64,000 nt of DNA, from NCBI RefSeq assembly GCF_042658845.1, contig NZ_JBHSRI010000025.1, forward strand, positions 310,001-374,000, read 5' to 3'. The notes beneath the pieces are model-generated. The model worked only from the letters and a program-made list of their open reading frames with translations. It ran no database searches and was not told the origin of the DNA. Position 1 is the stretch's first letter, and every line of letters starts with the position of its first letter. Below are positions 15,447 through 23,964 of this stretch, in pieces. The translations under genes and the position numbers were made by a program. Origin of the DNA: Paenisporosarcina macmurdoensis. Lineage in GTDB: Bacteria > Bacillota > Bacilli > Bacillales_A > Planococcaceae.

Positions 15447-17468
15447 ATGAAAAAAAGATTAATGGGCGCATTGTTCATTCTATTAACCATCCTCTTAGCA
15501 GGGTGTCAGGAAAAAGTGACACCAGAGGACCGACTAGCGGAATATGTAGGTCACTGGAATAAGGGTGAATTTGCTACCATGTACAAAGACTATCTGAACA
15601 AAGGGACGAAAGAAGTTTTTAGTACTGAAAATTTTGTGGAGAGGCAAGAAGGTCTGCAAAAGGATTTGGGCATTAAAAACGTCAAAGTAACTTATACAAA
15701 ACCAGCGAAGGATAAGGAATGGGATATAGAGAAACCTGCAGATTTTCCGATAAAAGTGTCTATGGATACAGTTGCTGGACCAGTGGAATTTGAGAAAACA
15801 ATCACGTTGGTGAACGAATCGCGTGATGAGGATGAAAATTGGTTTGTGAAGTGGGATACATCATTTATTTTCCCAGAACTTGGAGAAAAGGATACGGTAG
15901 GGATTGCTACTAGCAAGCCCGCACGAGGAGAAATTCTTGACCGAAACGGACTATCCATAGCGATAAACGGTGAAGGGGAAGAAATAGGTGTTGTACCAGA
16001 AAAGTTCACGGATGAAACAAGTAAGACCAAGCTTGCAGAGCTGTTGGGTACATCCGTTGAGTATATTGATCGCCAGTTAAATCAGAGTTGGGTTAGGCCA
16101 ATTGATTTTGTGCCGATTGAAAAAGTAGCAAAACATGAAACTTCATTATTAGACGAGGCCATTAAAATTAAAGGAGTCACGTACCAGAAAACACCTATGC
16201 GTGAGTATCCTTATAGAGAAGCATTATCTCACTTGACGGGTTATATAGGAGTCATTACAGCTGAACAATTAGAGAAACGAAAAGTCAAAGGCTATACAGA
16301 AGCTGACCTCATCGGTCGTCAAGGGATGGAGTTGTTATTGGAAGATAGGCTTCGTGGTTCGAGTGGAGTACGTATCTATATCAAGCCGCCTGAAAAAGGC
16401 GCTGAGACGATTACGGTTGCTGAAATACCTGCTGTAAATGGCGAAACGGTTTCATTGACGATTGACGCTGAGTTGCAGAAAAAAACGTATCAAGCCATGA
16501 AAGGTGAAGCGGGTACAAGTGCTGCTGTCAATCCGAAAACCGGTGAAACACTTGCTCTTGTGAGTTCGCCAGGCTTTGATCCGAGCGAATTTATGCTCGG
16601 CATGAGTGGTGAAAAGCTCGAGGAACTAAAGGGAAGACCTTTGAATCCACTATTAACACGGTTTGCGTATTCTTATGCGCCAGGTTCAACAATAAAGCCC
16701 ATCACTGCTGCTATTGGGATGGAAGCTGGAACTCTTGACCCGACTGAAGGTTTAACGATTAAAGGGCCAACCTGGAGCGATCCATCTTGGGGAGGGGATT
16801 ACAAAGTAACTCGTGTCCATGCAGAAGCACCGAATCCAATTGATTTGAATAAAGCACTTGTCTATTCTGACAATATTTATTTTGCTCGGGAAGCGCTTGA
16901 TATGGGATATGAATCTTTCATTGAGGGGCTAAAGGGCTTTGGTTTTGGAGAAGAAATGCCGTACGTTAATAATTTGGAGGCTTCGCAAATTTCAAATGAC
17001 GGCAAAATTGGTTCTCTAGGACGTCTTGCGGATACATCATTTGGGCAAGGGGAGATGTTGACGAATATTTTGCATCTTGCTTCGATGTATGAAGTCTTTA
17101 TAACGGATGGTGTTATGTACAAGCCGACATTGTTAATGGATGAAGAAAAGAGTCAAGTGTGGAAAGAAGGACTTGTCAGTGCTGAAAATGCGGCGATTCT
17201 TCGCAAGAGCTTACGCAATGTTGTCGTAGATGGCTTTGCTCCAGCAGCCAATCTTCCGTCAGTTCCACTCGCAGGAAAGACCGGTACAGCTGAACTAAAA
17301 GCAGGGGGAGAAGAAAGAGGTAAGGAAAATGGGTTTTTTGTTACTTATAACTCCGAAAATCCTACGTTCATACTTGCTATGATGATCGAGGGTGTAGAAG
17401 ATAATGATGGCAGTGCTTATGTCGCTGAACTCGCTTCCACTATATTTGCACCAGGTAGTGGAGAATAA
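15447..17468 (+). CDS. pbpC: class B penicillin-binding protein (PBP3/PbpC type, MecA-like N-domain)
   Basis: A 673-residue lipoprotein transpeptidase that crosslinks peptidoglycan outside the membrane. The signal peptide ends at the lipobox LAGC (C20). An NTF2-like MecA N-domain covers about 25-145 (EDRLAEYVGHWNKGEF...), the dimerisation domain (KPARGEILDRNG) about 155-315, and the transpeptidase domain follows. Catalytic motifs: STIK near 414, SDN near 474, KTGT near 611. Length matches B. subtilis PbpC (668 aa). MecA-like N-domains occur in both low-affinity and ordinary PBPs, so resistance is not implied. Confidence 0.9.
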   Translation: MKKRLMGALFILLTILLAGCQEKVTPEDRLAEYVGHWNKGEFATMYKDYLNKGTKEVFSTENFVERQEGLQKDLGIKNVKVTYTKPAKDKEWDIEKPADFPIKVSMDTVAGPVEFEKTITLVNESRDEDENWFVKWDTSFIFPELGEKDTVGIATSKPARGEILDRNGLSIAINGEGEEIGVVPEKFTDETSKTKLAELLGTSVEYIDRQLNQSWVRPIDFVPIEKVAKHETSLLDEAIKIKGVTYQKTPMREYPYREALSHLTGYIGVITAEQLEKRKVKGYTEADLIGRQGMELLLEDRLRGSSGVRIYIKPPEKGAETITVAEIPAVNGETVSLTIDAELQKKTYQAMKGEAGTSAAVNPKTGETLALVSSPGFDPSEFMLGMSGEKLEELKGRPLNPLLTRFAYSYAPGSTIKPITAAIGMEAGTLDPTEGLTIKGPTWSDPSWGGDYKVTRVHAEAPNPIDLNKALVYSDNIYFAREALDMGYESFIEGLKGFGFGEEMPYVNNLEASQISNDGKIGSLGRLADTSFGQGEMLTNILHLASMYEVFITDGVMYKPTLLMDEEKSQVWKEGLVSAENAAILRKSLRNVVVDGFAPAANLPSVPLAGKTGTAELKAGGEERGKENGFFVTYNSENPTFILAMMIEGVEDNDGSAYVAELASTIFAPGSGE

Positions 17469-17490
17469 AACGAATTTCATATCAATTTGT

Positions 17491-17529
17491 AAAGACTCTA
17501 TTAGCCAACTTAGGCTATAGAGTCTTTTT
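17491..17529 (+). terminator. terminator after pbpC
   Basis: Arms AAAGACTCTATTAGCC and GGCTATAGAGTC followed by a T-run. Confidence 0.85.
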
Positions 17530-17576
17530 AAAGTTTAAGTTTGTAAGGCTACACCTTTGAAGTTTGAGATTATTTT

Positions 17577-17660
17577 TCATCCACTCACAGACGTTTTCTG
17601 TCCATTCGCTTGGAGAGAGACAGCATTCCACTGGAGAAAGACACCAGTTCCTCATTTTTG
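17577..17660. repeat. 21-bp-period word array D (GTCCATTC)
   Basis: Word positions 17579 (ATCCACTC), 17600 (GTCCATTC), 17621 (CAGCATTC) and 17642 (CACCAGTTC) are 21 bp apart. The flanking TGGAGAGAGACAG / TGGAGAAAGACAC also repeats at 21 bp. The word is the same as in array C2, 35 kb away. The remainder of 17661-17820 shows no gene. Confidence 0.7.
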
Positions 17661-17823
17661 AAGTCGGTTTGCGCTGCCCCATTAATTTACCAGAATGTAC
17701 TTTCTATAGCCCAATATAACTTTGAACCAGAAGTATTTTCGATTCGTTATACCTAAAGGTCAATGTGAGTAATTAACTAATTAACAGAATATTGAGAAAT
17801 AACATTAAGTTTCATGTTAAACT

Positions 17824-17845
17824 GTTGTTGAAACGTTTCGACAAC
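17824..17845. promoter_or_regulatory. LacI-family / cre-like operator before the glucoamylase-like gene
   Basis: A 22-bp palindrome with one mismatched pair, half-site GTTGT(T/C)GAAAC, centred on ACGT, 33 bp before the start codon. Central AAACGTTT with flanking symmetry is typical of LacI/GalR-family operators, including CcpA cre sites. No LacI-type regulator is present nearby. Confidence 0.6.
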
Positions 17846-17876
17846 AACAATTTTTGAAATCTGAGAGGAGCAAATC

Positions 17877-19229
17877 ATGAATAAAGTGAAATTTGTAAGC
17901 TTCCTGATCGTATTTAGCTTTTTTATCAACTTAATACTCACACCCAATGCTTCAGCAAGTAATTTTGGAAAAGAGGCTGCTTTACAAGCTGAATTGAAAG
18001 CGGTTGCAAAGAAAACGTATAAATATTTTCAAGATCATACAGACCCAAAAACAGGGATGACTTACGATGAGGTGCGTTTTACTAATGAACAAAAGACAGT
18101 AGCAGCTCATACATCTCCAACAAATATTGCGATGTATATGATGAGTACAGTATCAGCGGAACAGATGGGTATTATTACGAGAAAGGATGCTGTTAAACGA
18201 CTTCAAGTATCAATAAACACTTTAGAAAAGCTAGATAAATGGAATGGTCTTTATTACAACTGGTACTACACGAAAGATGGGTCCCTTAAAAAAGACTGGG
18301 GACAATTTATCTCTCAAGTGGATAATGGTTGGCTTTCTGCAGGATTAATGGTCGTTGGACAAGCGTATACAGAATTGAACGAACAAACAAGTGATCTAGT
18401 TAAAAACATGGATTATTCAACACTTTATGACGCAGAAGTTGGTCAGTTCCGTGGTGGTTATGACGTGGCCGCAGGAAAACTAACAGACCATCATTATGGA
18501 ATGTTTTACACGGAGCCCCGTGTTGGAAGTTATATTTCGATAGGTAAAGGGGACGTACCAAAAGAACACTGGTGGAAGATGTACCGAACTCTGCCTCAAG
18601 AATGGGATTGGCAAGCACAGATTCCAAATGGATATACCACACAATATGATGGGGTTTCTGTATTTGAAGGTCACTATGAATATAGTGGAATTAAGTATGT
18701 TCCAAGCTGGGGAGGCAGTATGTTCGAAGGCCTTATGCCAGGTATTGTATTAAAGGAAAAAGACCTTGGAACAAAAGCATTAGGATTAAATAATCAGCGT
18801 CATGTAGATGTTCAAATTGCTTATGCAAAGGAAAAAGGATATAAAGCATGGGGATTCTCACCGGCTGCAACGCCTGACGGGTACAGTGAATTCGCCGCTA
18901 CTCCTCTTGGTACAGCCGGCTATAAAGATGGAGCAACCGTTACGGCGCATGCTACATTTTTAGCTTTAGATTATGCACCACGAGAAGTTCAGAAAAACAT
19001 TAAGGCACTGAAAGAATTTAATATGTATAGCAAATATGGTTTCTATGATTCTGTTAATGTGGAGACTGGAGAAATTGCAAAAGCGTATCTCGCACTCGAT
19101 CAAGGGATGATTATGGTGTCTATTGCTAATTATCTTGAGGACGGTGTGATTCGTGAGTACTTCCATCAAGATCCGATTGGGAAGAGACCAGAAGAATTAT
19201 TAAAACAAGAAGTGTTCTCTATTCACTAA
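17877..19229 (+). CDS. secreted glucoamylase-like (PF10091-type) protein
   Basis: A 450-residue protein with a cleavable signal peptide (basic MNKVK, hydrophobic core, NASASNFG). The body reads as an alpha/alpha toroid glycan enzyme: QVDNGWLSAGLMVVGQAY, VPSWGGSMFEGLMPGIVL, AWGFSPAATPDGYSEFAATP LG and GATVTAHATFLALDYAP are characteristic of the glucoamylase-like domain (PF10091), found in proteins acting on beta-glucans or uncharacterised polysaccharides. Likely exported. No transport or sugar-catabolic neighbour; the upstream LacI/cre-like palindrome suggests sugar control. Substrate unknown. Confidence 0.8.
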   Translation: MNKVKFVSFLIVFSFFINLILTPNASASNFGKEAALQAELKAVAKKTYKYFQDHTDPKTGMTYDEVRFTNEQKTVAAHTSPTNIAMYMMSTVSAEQMGIITRKDAVKRLQVSINTLEKLDKWNGLYYNWYYTKDGSLKKDWGQFISQVDNGWLSAGLMVVGQAYTELNEQTSDLVKNMDYSTLYDAEVGQFRGGYDVAAGKLTDHHYGMFYTEPRVGSYISIGKGDVPKEHWWKMYRTLPQEWDWQAQIPNGYTTQYDGVSVFEGHYEYSGIKYVPSWGGSMFEGLMPGIVLKEKDLGTKALGLNNQRHVDVQIAYAKEKGYKAWGFSPAATPDGYSEFAATPLGTAGYKDGATVTAHATFLALDYAPREVQKNIKALKEFNMYSKYGFYDSVNVETGEIAKAYLALDQGMIMVSIANYLEDGVIREYFHQDPIGKRPEELLKQEVFSIH

Positions 19230-19237
19230 AATATTTT

Positions 19238-19273
19238 CGAGCACTAGAATCATTGGATTCTAGTGCTCGTTTT
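19238..19273. terminator. bidirectional terminator
   Basis: Arms CGAGCACTAGAATC and GATTCTAGTGCTCG, loop of 4, between two convergent genes. Confidence 0.85.
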
Positions 19274-19903
19274 CTAGAACTTAATTTTTATTTTCTGTGA
19301 TTCGATGATTTTCTCTTCGTCTTTATCAAACACATCACTTGTCGTTATTTCAATCCATTCAAGATCATCTGAAGACTCTACAATAAACCCTATATTCCCT
19401 TTTTTTGTTTCATTGCCTTTTATTTCTCCGTTTAAATCTTCAAGATAGATATCATTTTCCCAATTTAATTTTTCGCCTGTGCTGGTTTCAATAAGAGCTA
19501 TTGGTGCAAAATTCACTTTTTCTGGATACTTATTCTCAATCTCTATAAATACTTTAACAAAATCAAATTCCTCTTTTTGTGTTAACGCATGGAAATAATC
19601 AATTAAACTGTAGTCTGGTCTTAGATGAATCAATTTCATGTCTTTGACTGTGAGTTTTATTGGACCATCTGAATACGTCTTATTCACTTGTTTAATGGCC
19701 TTTAACGTAGCTTCACCTTTTTCATCTGACACGGTTTGATCAACTTCTATTAGTGTTCGGTCGTCTGGGACCTGTGGATTTGAATAGTAGTCATTCAAAT
19801 AATCGATATTTGCTGGTTTCTCTTTTACAGAGGCCACGGTATTATTGGAACAACCTGATATGACTAGAGTTAATAACCCCAATAGGGCAATATGTTTTTT
19901 CAA
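19274..19903 (-). CDS. hypothetical lipoprotein
   Basis: A 209-residue lipoprotein: signal peptide MKKHIALLGLLTLVISGCSN with lipobox ISGC (C18), then an acidic, beta-rich domain (ATLKAIKQVNKTYSDGPIKL, FVKVFIEIENK) resembling the immunoglobulin-like DUF4352-type lipoproteins of Bacillales, without a clear assignment. Starts at TTG 19903, 6 nt after GGAGGG. Located after phoA on the same strand but separated by a terminator. Confidence 0.65.
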   Translation of the reverse strand: MKKHIALLGLLTLVISGCSNNTVASVKEKPANIDYLNDYYSNPQVPDDRTLIEVDQTVSDEKGEATLKAIKQVNKTYSDGPIKLTVKDMKLIHLRPDYSLIDYFHALTQKEEFDFVKVFIEIENKYPEKVNFAPIALIETSTGEKLNWENDIYLEDLNGEIKGNETKKGNIGFIVESSDDLEWIEITTSDVFDKDEEKIIESQKIKIKF

Positions 19904-19936
19904 AAGTAACCCTCCTACAATGCATTCATTTTAAAA

Positions 19937-19977
19937 AAGAAGGCCTGACTTTTTATGTAACAGTCAGACCCTTCTAT
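19937..19977 (-). terminator. terminator after phoA
   Basis: On the minus strand the stem AGAAGGGTCTGACT / AGTCAGGCCTTCT is followed by TTTTTT, as expected for the alkaline phosphatase transcript. Confidence 0.75.
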
Positions 19978-20005
19978 CTATATTGGTCAAGTTGTAAGTA
20001 GAGAC

Positions 20006-21391
20006 TTATTTGTCTTCAATAACTGTTTTGTTCTTCCCTTTTTGTAAAATATCAAAAATAATTTTTGCGTTGTCTGTATTGTCAATTTGTCCTGCAAAAC
20101 GCGCCGCGCCAGGTCCAAAGGCATATACAGGAACGTCCTCGCCGGTATGACCACTAGTAGTCCAACCTGTATTAGATCGATCGTCAAAGATTTTTTCAAT
20201 CGCATTATCAATATCTACTTCTTTCTTAGTAGATGCATCCTTCACAGATTGAATTTCACTAGTCGTTAACTCAAGTTCAATATATTTTGCCAGTGTTTCT
20301 TCTACGTCTGCACCATTCACGATTTCTTTCGCCATGAAATCAGGTGTGCGTTTGGCTGCTTTAATAGGCTCACCAAACCAGTTATAAATGCCATCTGAAC
20401 CGATAGAATAACCACCAGTGGAGTGATCAGCAGTTGCGACAACTAATGTATGCTTGTCCTTTTTCGCAAATTCAATTGCTGCTTTAAATGCTTTATCAAA
20501 GTCTTCCATTTCACTCATCGCAGAAACGATGTCATTGTCATGCCCAGCCCAGTCAATTTGGCTTCCTTCAACCATTAAGAAGAAACCATCCTTGTCTTGA
20601 TTTAAACGGTCAATAGCCGAAGTGGTCATGTCACCTAAAGAAGGCGTTTCCTCTGAACGGTCAATCATTTTTGGCATTCCACGGTCAGAGAATAGGCCAA
20701 GAACTTGTTTGTTTGTATCATTTAATAATTCGTCTTTACTTGTTATATGACTATAGCCATCCTTTTTAAATTCTTCAATAAGGTTACGATCTTTTCGGTC
20801 AAATAAATCAGTGCCTCCACCAAGAAGAACATCTACTTTATGTTTACCATTCACTAAATCATCATAATAATCATCAGCAATCGCATTCATGTTTTGACGA
20901 CTTTCATCATGTGCTCCAAATGAAGCTGGAGTTGCATGAGTAATTTCAGATGTGGCAACAAGTCCAGTTGCTTTTCCTTGTGCTTTCGCAGCTTCCAATA
21001 CAGTTTTCACTTGTGAACCATCATTATCTACAGCAATGGCGCTATTGTATGTTTTAATTCCTGCAGACATTGCGGTTGCAGCCGAAGCAGAGTCAGTTAT
21101 GTTTTGTAATGGGTCTTCTGGATAGGTCATTTGCAGACCTACAAGATATTTATCAAGCTCCGTGCGATCTGCGAATTTCGTTTTAGGACTGTCTTGTAGA
21201 TAACGGTATGCAGTTGTATAAGAAACTCCCATACCATCTCCAATTAAAAAGATGACATTTTTAATTTCAGGATCGTTGCCCTTCTTTTCTTTTGCTTCTG
21301 CAGAAGGGATAGACCCTCCTAAGCTAGCAAATGCAACAGATGTCATAACTGCTAAAGGGATAAGTTTCTTTTTGAAGTTGTTATTAAACAT
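20006..21391 (-). CDS. phoA: secreted alkaline phosphatase
   Basis: A 461-residue alkaline phosphatase that releases phosphate from organic esters outside the cell. Signal peptide (FKKKLIPLAVMTSVAFAS... AEAKEK), metal ligand motif NVIFLIGDGMG (45-55), nucleophile S101 in ITDSASAATAM, GSQIDWAGHDND and VVATADHSTGG metal-binding blocks, and the C-terminal TSGHTGEDVPVYAFGPGA. Length equals the B. subtilis PhoA/PhoB enzymes. ATG 21391 has AGGAGGAATG. A Pho box lies about 50-85 bp upstream, so PhoPR control in phosphate starvation is expected. Confidence 0.93.
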   Translation of the reverse strand: MFNNNFKKKLIPLAVMTSVAFASLGGSIPSAEAKEKKGNDPEIKNVIFLIGDGMGVSYTTAYRYLQDSPKTKFADRTELDKYLVGLQMTYPEDPLQNITDSASAATAMSAGIKTYNSAIAVDNDGSQVKTVLEAAKAQGKATGLVATSEITHATPASFGAHDESRQNMNAIADDYYDDLVNGKHKVDVLLGGGTDLFDRKDRNLIEEFKKDGYSHITSKDELLNDTNKQVLGLFSDRGMPKMIDRSEETPSLGDMTTSAIDRLNQDKDGFFLMVEGSQIDWAGHDNDIVSAMSEMEDFDKAFKAAIEFAKKDKHTLVVATADHSTGGYSIGSDGIYNWFGEPIKAAKRTPDFMAKEIVNGADVEETLAKYIELELTTSEIQSVKDASTKKEVDIDNAIEKIFDDRSNTGWTTSGHTGEDVPVYAFGPGAARFAGQIDNTDNAKIIFDILQKGKNKTVIEDK

Positions 21392-21437
21392 TCATCATTC
21401 CTCCTAATCCTTTGATATACCGAGTATAGACTAGTAG

Positions 21438-21476
21438 TTTTAATACTCTATGAAGGTGATGTTATGGTTTTGTAAA
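21438..21476 (-). promoter_or_regulatory. Pho box (PhoP binding repeats) of phoA
   Basis: On the minus strand, TTTACA (21476-21471), ATAACA (21465-21460), TTCATA (21454-21449) and TTAAAA (21443-21438) are each separated by exactly 5 bp, i.e. four direct repeats at an 11-bp period. This matches the TT(A/C/T)A(C/T)A-N5 layout of B. subtilis PhoP sites. The further 21477-21700 stretch shows no gene. Confidence 0.8.
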
Positions 21477-21779
21477 TGCAGTAGTTATTAAATATTGGTT
21501 GATTTAAGTCGTTTTTACTATCTTGAAGTAATTGTTTTGCCGAAATGAGTTATGTAATTAAAAATTAGCTTTCCTAAGAGATGCACAATAAATCATTAAG
21601 AACATTAGATATTTCTCCAATCTTTATTCCAAATATAAGAAAAAATAAAATGTTATTAAAATAATATTGCAAGATCGGTGAGGAATAGGTAATACTTTAA
21701 TTGGAAAATTCAAATAATTTATATTAATACATGGTATTATCTTATAGAGAATCTCTGAGTAAAAAGGTCAGGTGACGAA

Positions 21780-23042
21780 ATGGGAATTATCACAAAAGAT
21801 TTGCTTATAAATTTTCTATTCATCCTTCTTCCTTTATTTTTACTGCAAATGATTTATTTACTGAAGATTGTATATAGAATTGATAAGTTGAAAGATATCC
21901 TTGTTACCATTCTTTCCGTCGTATCAATCATACTTTGTATGCTTTTTCCTTTTTCAGTGGGGGATGGGCTATTCTGGGATTTGCGGAGAATTCCTTTCAT
22001 CATCGGCATTCTATATGGAAGAAAAAATACTGCTTTTATTCTATTGTTATCCATGCTTTTGATTCGTTATTTGTTGTGGGGAGCAAATACAGGATTTTAC
22101 ATATCAATCATCACGTATACCCTCCTGGCTATTATCGTGAACTATGTATCCCGCTATTATTTAAAAATGGCATTAGTGAAAAAGGTATGGATGAGTGTAT
22201 TATTGGTCATTTTATCGACTCAAGTCACTTATTTTACGACATTCCTACTATTTAATATTAATTTGAGTGCTAATATGTGGGTTCAATATTTTGTCATCAC
22301 AATTGTGGGAACGCTTTTGGCGACCCTTTTGATTGAAGTGATTCGAATGAATTCAGATATGTTGGAGAAACTTATAAAAGCGGAGAAATTAGAAGTGGTC
22401 AGCCATCTTGCTGCGAGTATTTCGCATGAAGTGAGAAACCCGTTGACGACGTGCAAAGGGTTTTTGCAACTTTCCTATGAACAAGAAAAATCACCTGAGG
22501 TCAAACAATACTTAGGTACGGCAATACAGGAGCTAGACCGGGCTTCAGATATCATCAATGATTATTTGACGTTTGCGAAACCCGCTCCAGAGAAGGTAGA
22601 AAAAGTCTCCGTTTTCCAAGAAGTCCACAATGTCGTAAACGTTCTGACACCGTTGGCAAATATGCAGGATGTTCAAATCTTCACCAATTTGGATGAGAGT
22701 AATCAGAACTATATTTCAGGAGATCGAAAAAAACTTGAGCAATCATTGATTAATATCGTGAAAAATGGAATTGAATCGATGCCGAAGGGTGGGAAATTAA
22801 TCATCAACTCAGTTGTGGATTACCCAGTAGTGCGTATTAAAATACGAGACGAAGGAAAGGGTATGACTCAACAACAAATCAATCGTTTAGGTGAACCTTA
22901 TTTTACGATGAAGAACAACGGAACCGGCCTTGGCATGATGGTGTCGTTTAGCCTAATCAAAGGTATGGATGGTCATATCAGCGTGGACAGTGAAGTTGGG
23001 AAATGGACATCTTTTACAATAGAATTCCCTATGGCTTATTAA
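21780..23042 (+). CDS. kinB: KinB-like sporulation sensor histidine kinase
   Basis: A 420-residue kinase with six or so N-terminal membrane helices of the 5TM-5TMR-LYT type (residues 1-190), a HisKA domain with H216 in SISHEVRNPLTTCKGFLQL, and an HATPase domain (N box IVKNGIESMP, G1 DEGKGM, G2 GTGLGM). Topology and length match B. subtilis KinB (428 aa), which feeds phosphate into the Spo0F phosphorelay. No response regulator adjoins, as usual for sporulation kinases. The symbol is by resemblance. Confidence 0.75.
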   Translation: MGIITKDLLINFLFILLPLFLLQMIYLLKIVYRIDKLKDILVTILSVVSIILCMLFPFSVGDGLFWDLRRIPFIIGILYGRKNTAFILLLSMLLIRYLLWGANTGFYISIITYTLLAIIVNYVSRYYLKMALVKKVWMSVLLVILSTQVTYFTTFLLFNINLSANMWVQYFVITIVGTLLATLLIEVIRMNSDMLEKLIKAEKLEVVSHLAASISHEVRNPLTTCKGFLQLSYEQEKSPEVKQYLGTAIQELDRASDIINDYLTFAKPAPEKVEKVSVFQEVHNVVNVLTPLANMQDVQIFTNLDESNQNYISGDRKKLEQSLINIVKNGIESMPKGGKLIINSVVDYPVVRIKIRDEGKGMTQQQINRLGEPYFTMKNNGTGLGMMVSFSLIKGMDGHISVDSEVGKWTSFTIEFPMAY

Positions 23043-23054
23043 TCTAAGGACAGT

Positions 23055-23087
23055 GGGCGGCTGAATTAACATCTTCAGCCGCCTTTT
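23055..23087 (+). terminator. terminator after the KinB-like gene
   Basis: Arms GGGCGGCTGAA and TTCAGCCGCC followed by TTTT. Confidence 0.8.
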
Positions 23088-23158
23088 CATATGGAAAAGA
23101 GTGTCTAGTCTTTTATTTCCCATACCAATGTCTCAAGGAGTCCGCTATCTGAGGTGAC

Positions 23159-23174
23159 ATAAAAGCGTTTACAA
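23159..23174. promoter_or_regulatory. cre-like site (CcpA) over the gnt -35 region
   Basis: ATAAAAGCGTTTACAA resembles the cre consensus and overlaps the -35 box. CcpA repression by glucose is known for gnt operons of Bacillus; the site is inferred from sequence only. A second weaker candidate lies inside gntR near 23282. Confidence 0.5.
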
Positions 23175-23196
23175 TTTCGGATATGTGTACTATCAT
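23168..23196 (+). promoter_or_regulatory. gnt operon promoter
   Basis: -35 TTTACA (23168-23173), 17-bp spacer, -10 TATCAT (23191-23196). The GntR operator starts within the -10 box. Confidence 0.7.
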
Positions 23197-23212
23197 ACTT
23201 GTATACAAGTAT
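23195..23212. promoter_or_regulatory. GntR operator
   Basis: ATACTTGTATACAAGTAT, a perfect 18-bp palindrome identical to my recollection of the B. subtilis gnt operator. It covers the end of the -10 box and the probable start point, so GntR would block initiation and gluconate would relieve it. Confidence 0.85.
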
Positions 23213-23240
23213 GCAGACTTTAATTTGAGGATGTGGTGTC

Positions 23241-23963
23241 ATGACTAAATCAAATACATTTATATATCCTGCGAAATGGAATGCAAACGCTTCCACCGGA
23301 GTACGTTTGGCGTGTGAGCTTAGAATTCGGATTATTTCAGGCGTGATTCAACAGGGTAGCGTTTTATCAGAGAATAAATTAGCCGCAGAATTTGAAGTTA
23401 GCCGATCCCCAATCAGGGAAGCTCTAAAGATATTGGCTTCTGAAAATATTATCCGCTTGGAACGAATGGGTGCGGTTGTAGTTGGCTTATCTGATCAGGA
23501 TATAAAAGAAATTTACGATGTCCGTTTACTGATTGAAACATTTGTTTACGAACGGATTTTGAAAATAGATACCAGCGAGCTAGTAAGAGAGCTTAGTAAA
23601 ATACGCGAGATGATGGAAGTCGCTATTAAATATAAAGATGCAGATGAGTTTTCTTATCAAGATGTGTTGTTTCATGAAACGATCATTCGATCAATTGATC
23701 ATTCCTATATCCTGCTGATTTGGAATAACACGAAACCAGTAATGGAGAGTTTGATTCTGTTATCAATGCGGATGCGTATAGAGGAAAAGTCGGATGATTT
23801 TTTACGCATCTTGAAAAATCATGAAATTTATATTAATGCAATTGAAACAAAGGATAGAGAGATTATGATTCAAGCTTTACATCAAAACTTTGAAGATGTG
23901 CAAGGGACAGTTGATGACCTTTGGATGTCCCAACAAATGCTCACTACAGAAAGGGAGCAATAA
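23241..23963 (+). CDS. gntR: gluconate operon repressor GntR
   Basis: A 240-residue GntR/FadR-family repressor: winged helix at about 15-85 (LAAEFEVSRSPIREALKILA, then SENIIRL) and an all-helical FCD effector domain after it (DIKEIYDVRLLIETFVYERI). First gene of the gntRKPZ operon; its recognisable 18-bp operator lies in the promoter. gntK starts 1 nt after its stop. ATG 23241 has GAGGATG as ribosome site. Confidence 0.9.
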   Translation: MTKSNTFIYPAKWNANASTGVRLACELRIRIISGVIQQGSVLSENKLAAEFEVSRSPIREALKILASENIIRLERMGAVVVGLSDQDIKEIYDVRLLIETFVYERILKIDTSELVRELSKIREMMEVAIKYKDADEFSYQDVLFHETIIRSIDHSYILLIWNNTKPVMESLILLSMRMRIEEKSDDFLRILKNHEIYINAIETKDREIMIQALHQNFEDVQGTVDDLWMSQQMLTTEREQ

Positions 23964-23964
23964 A

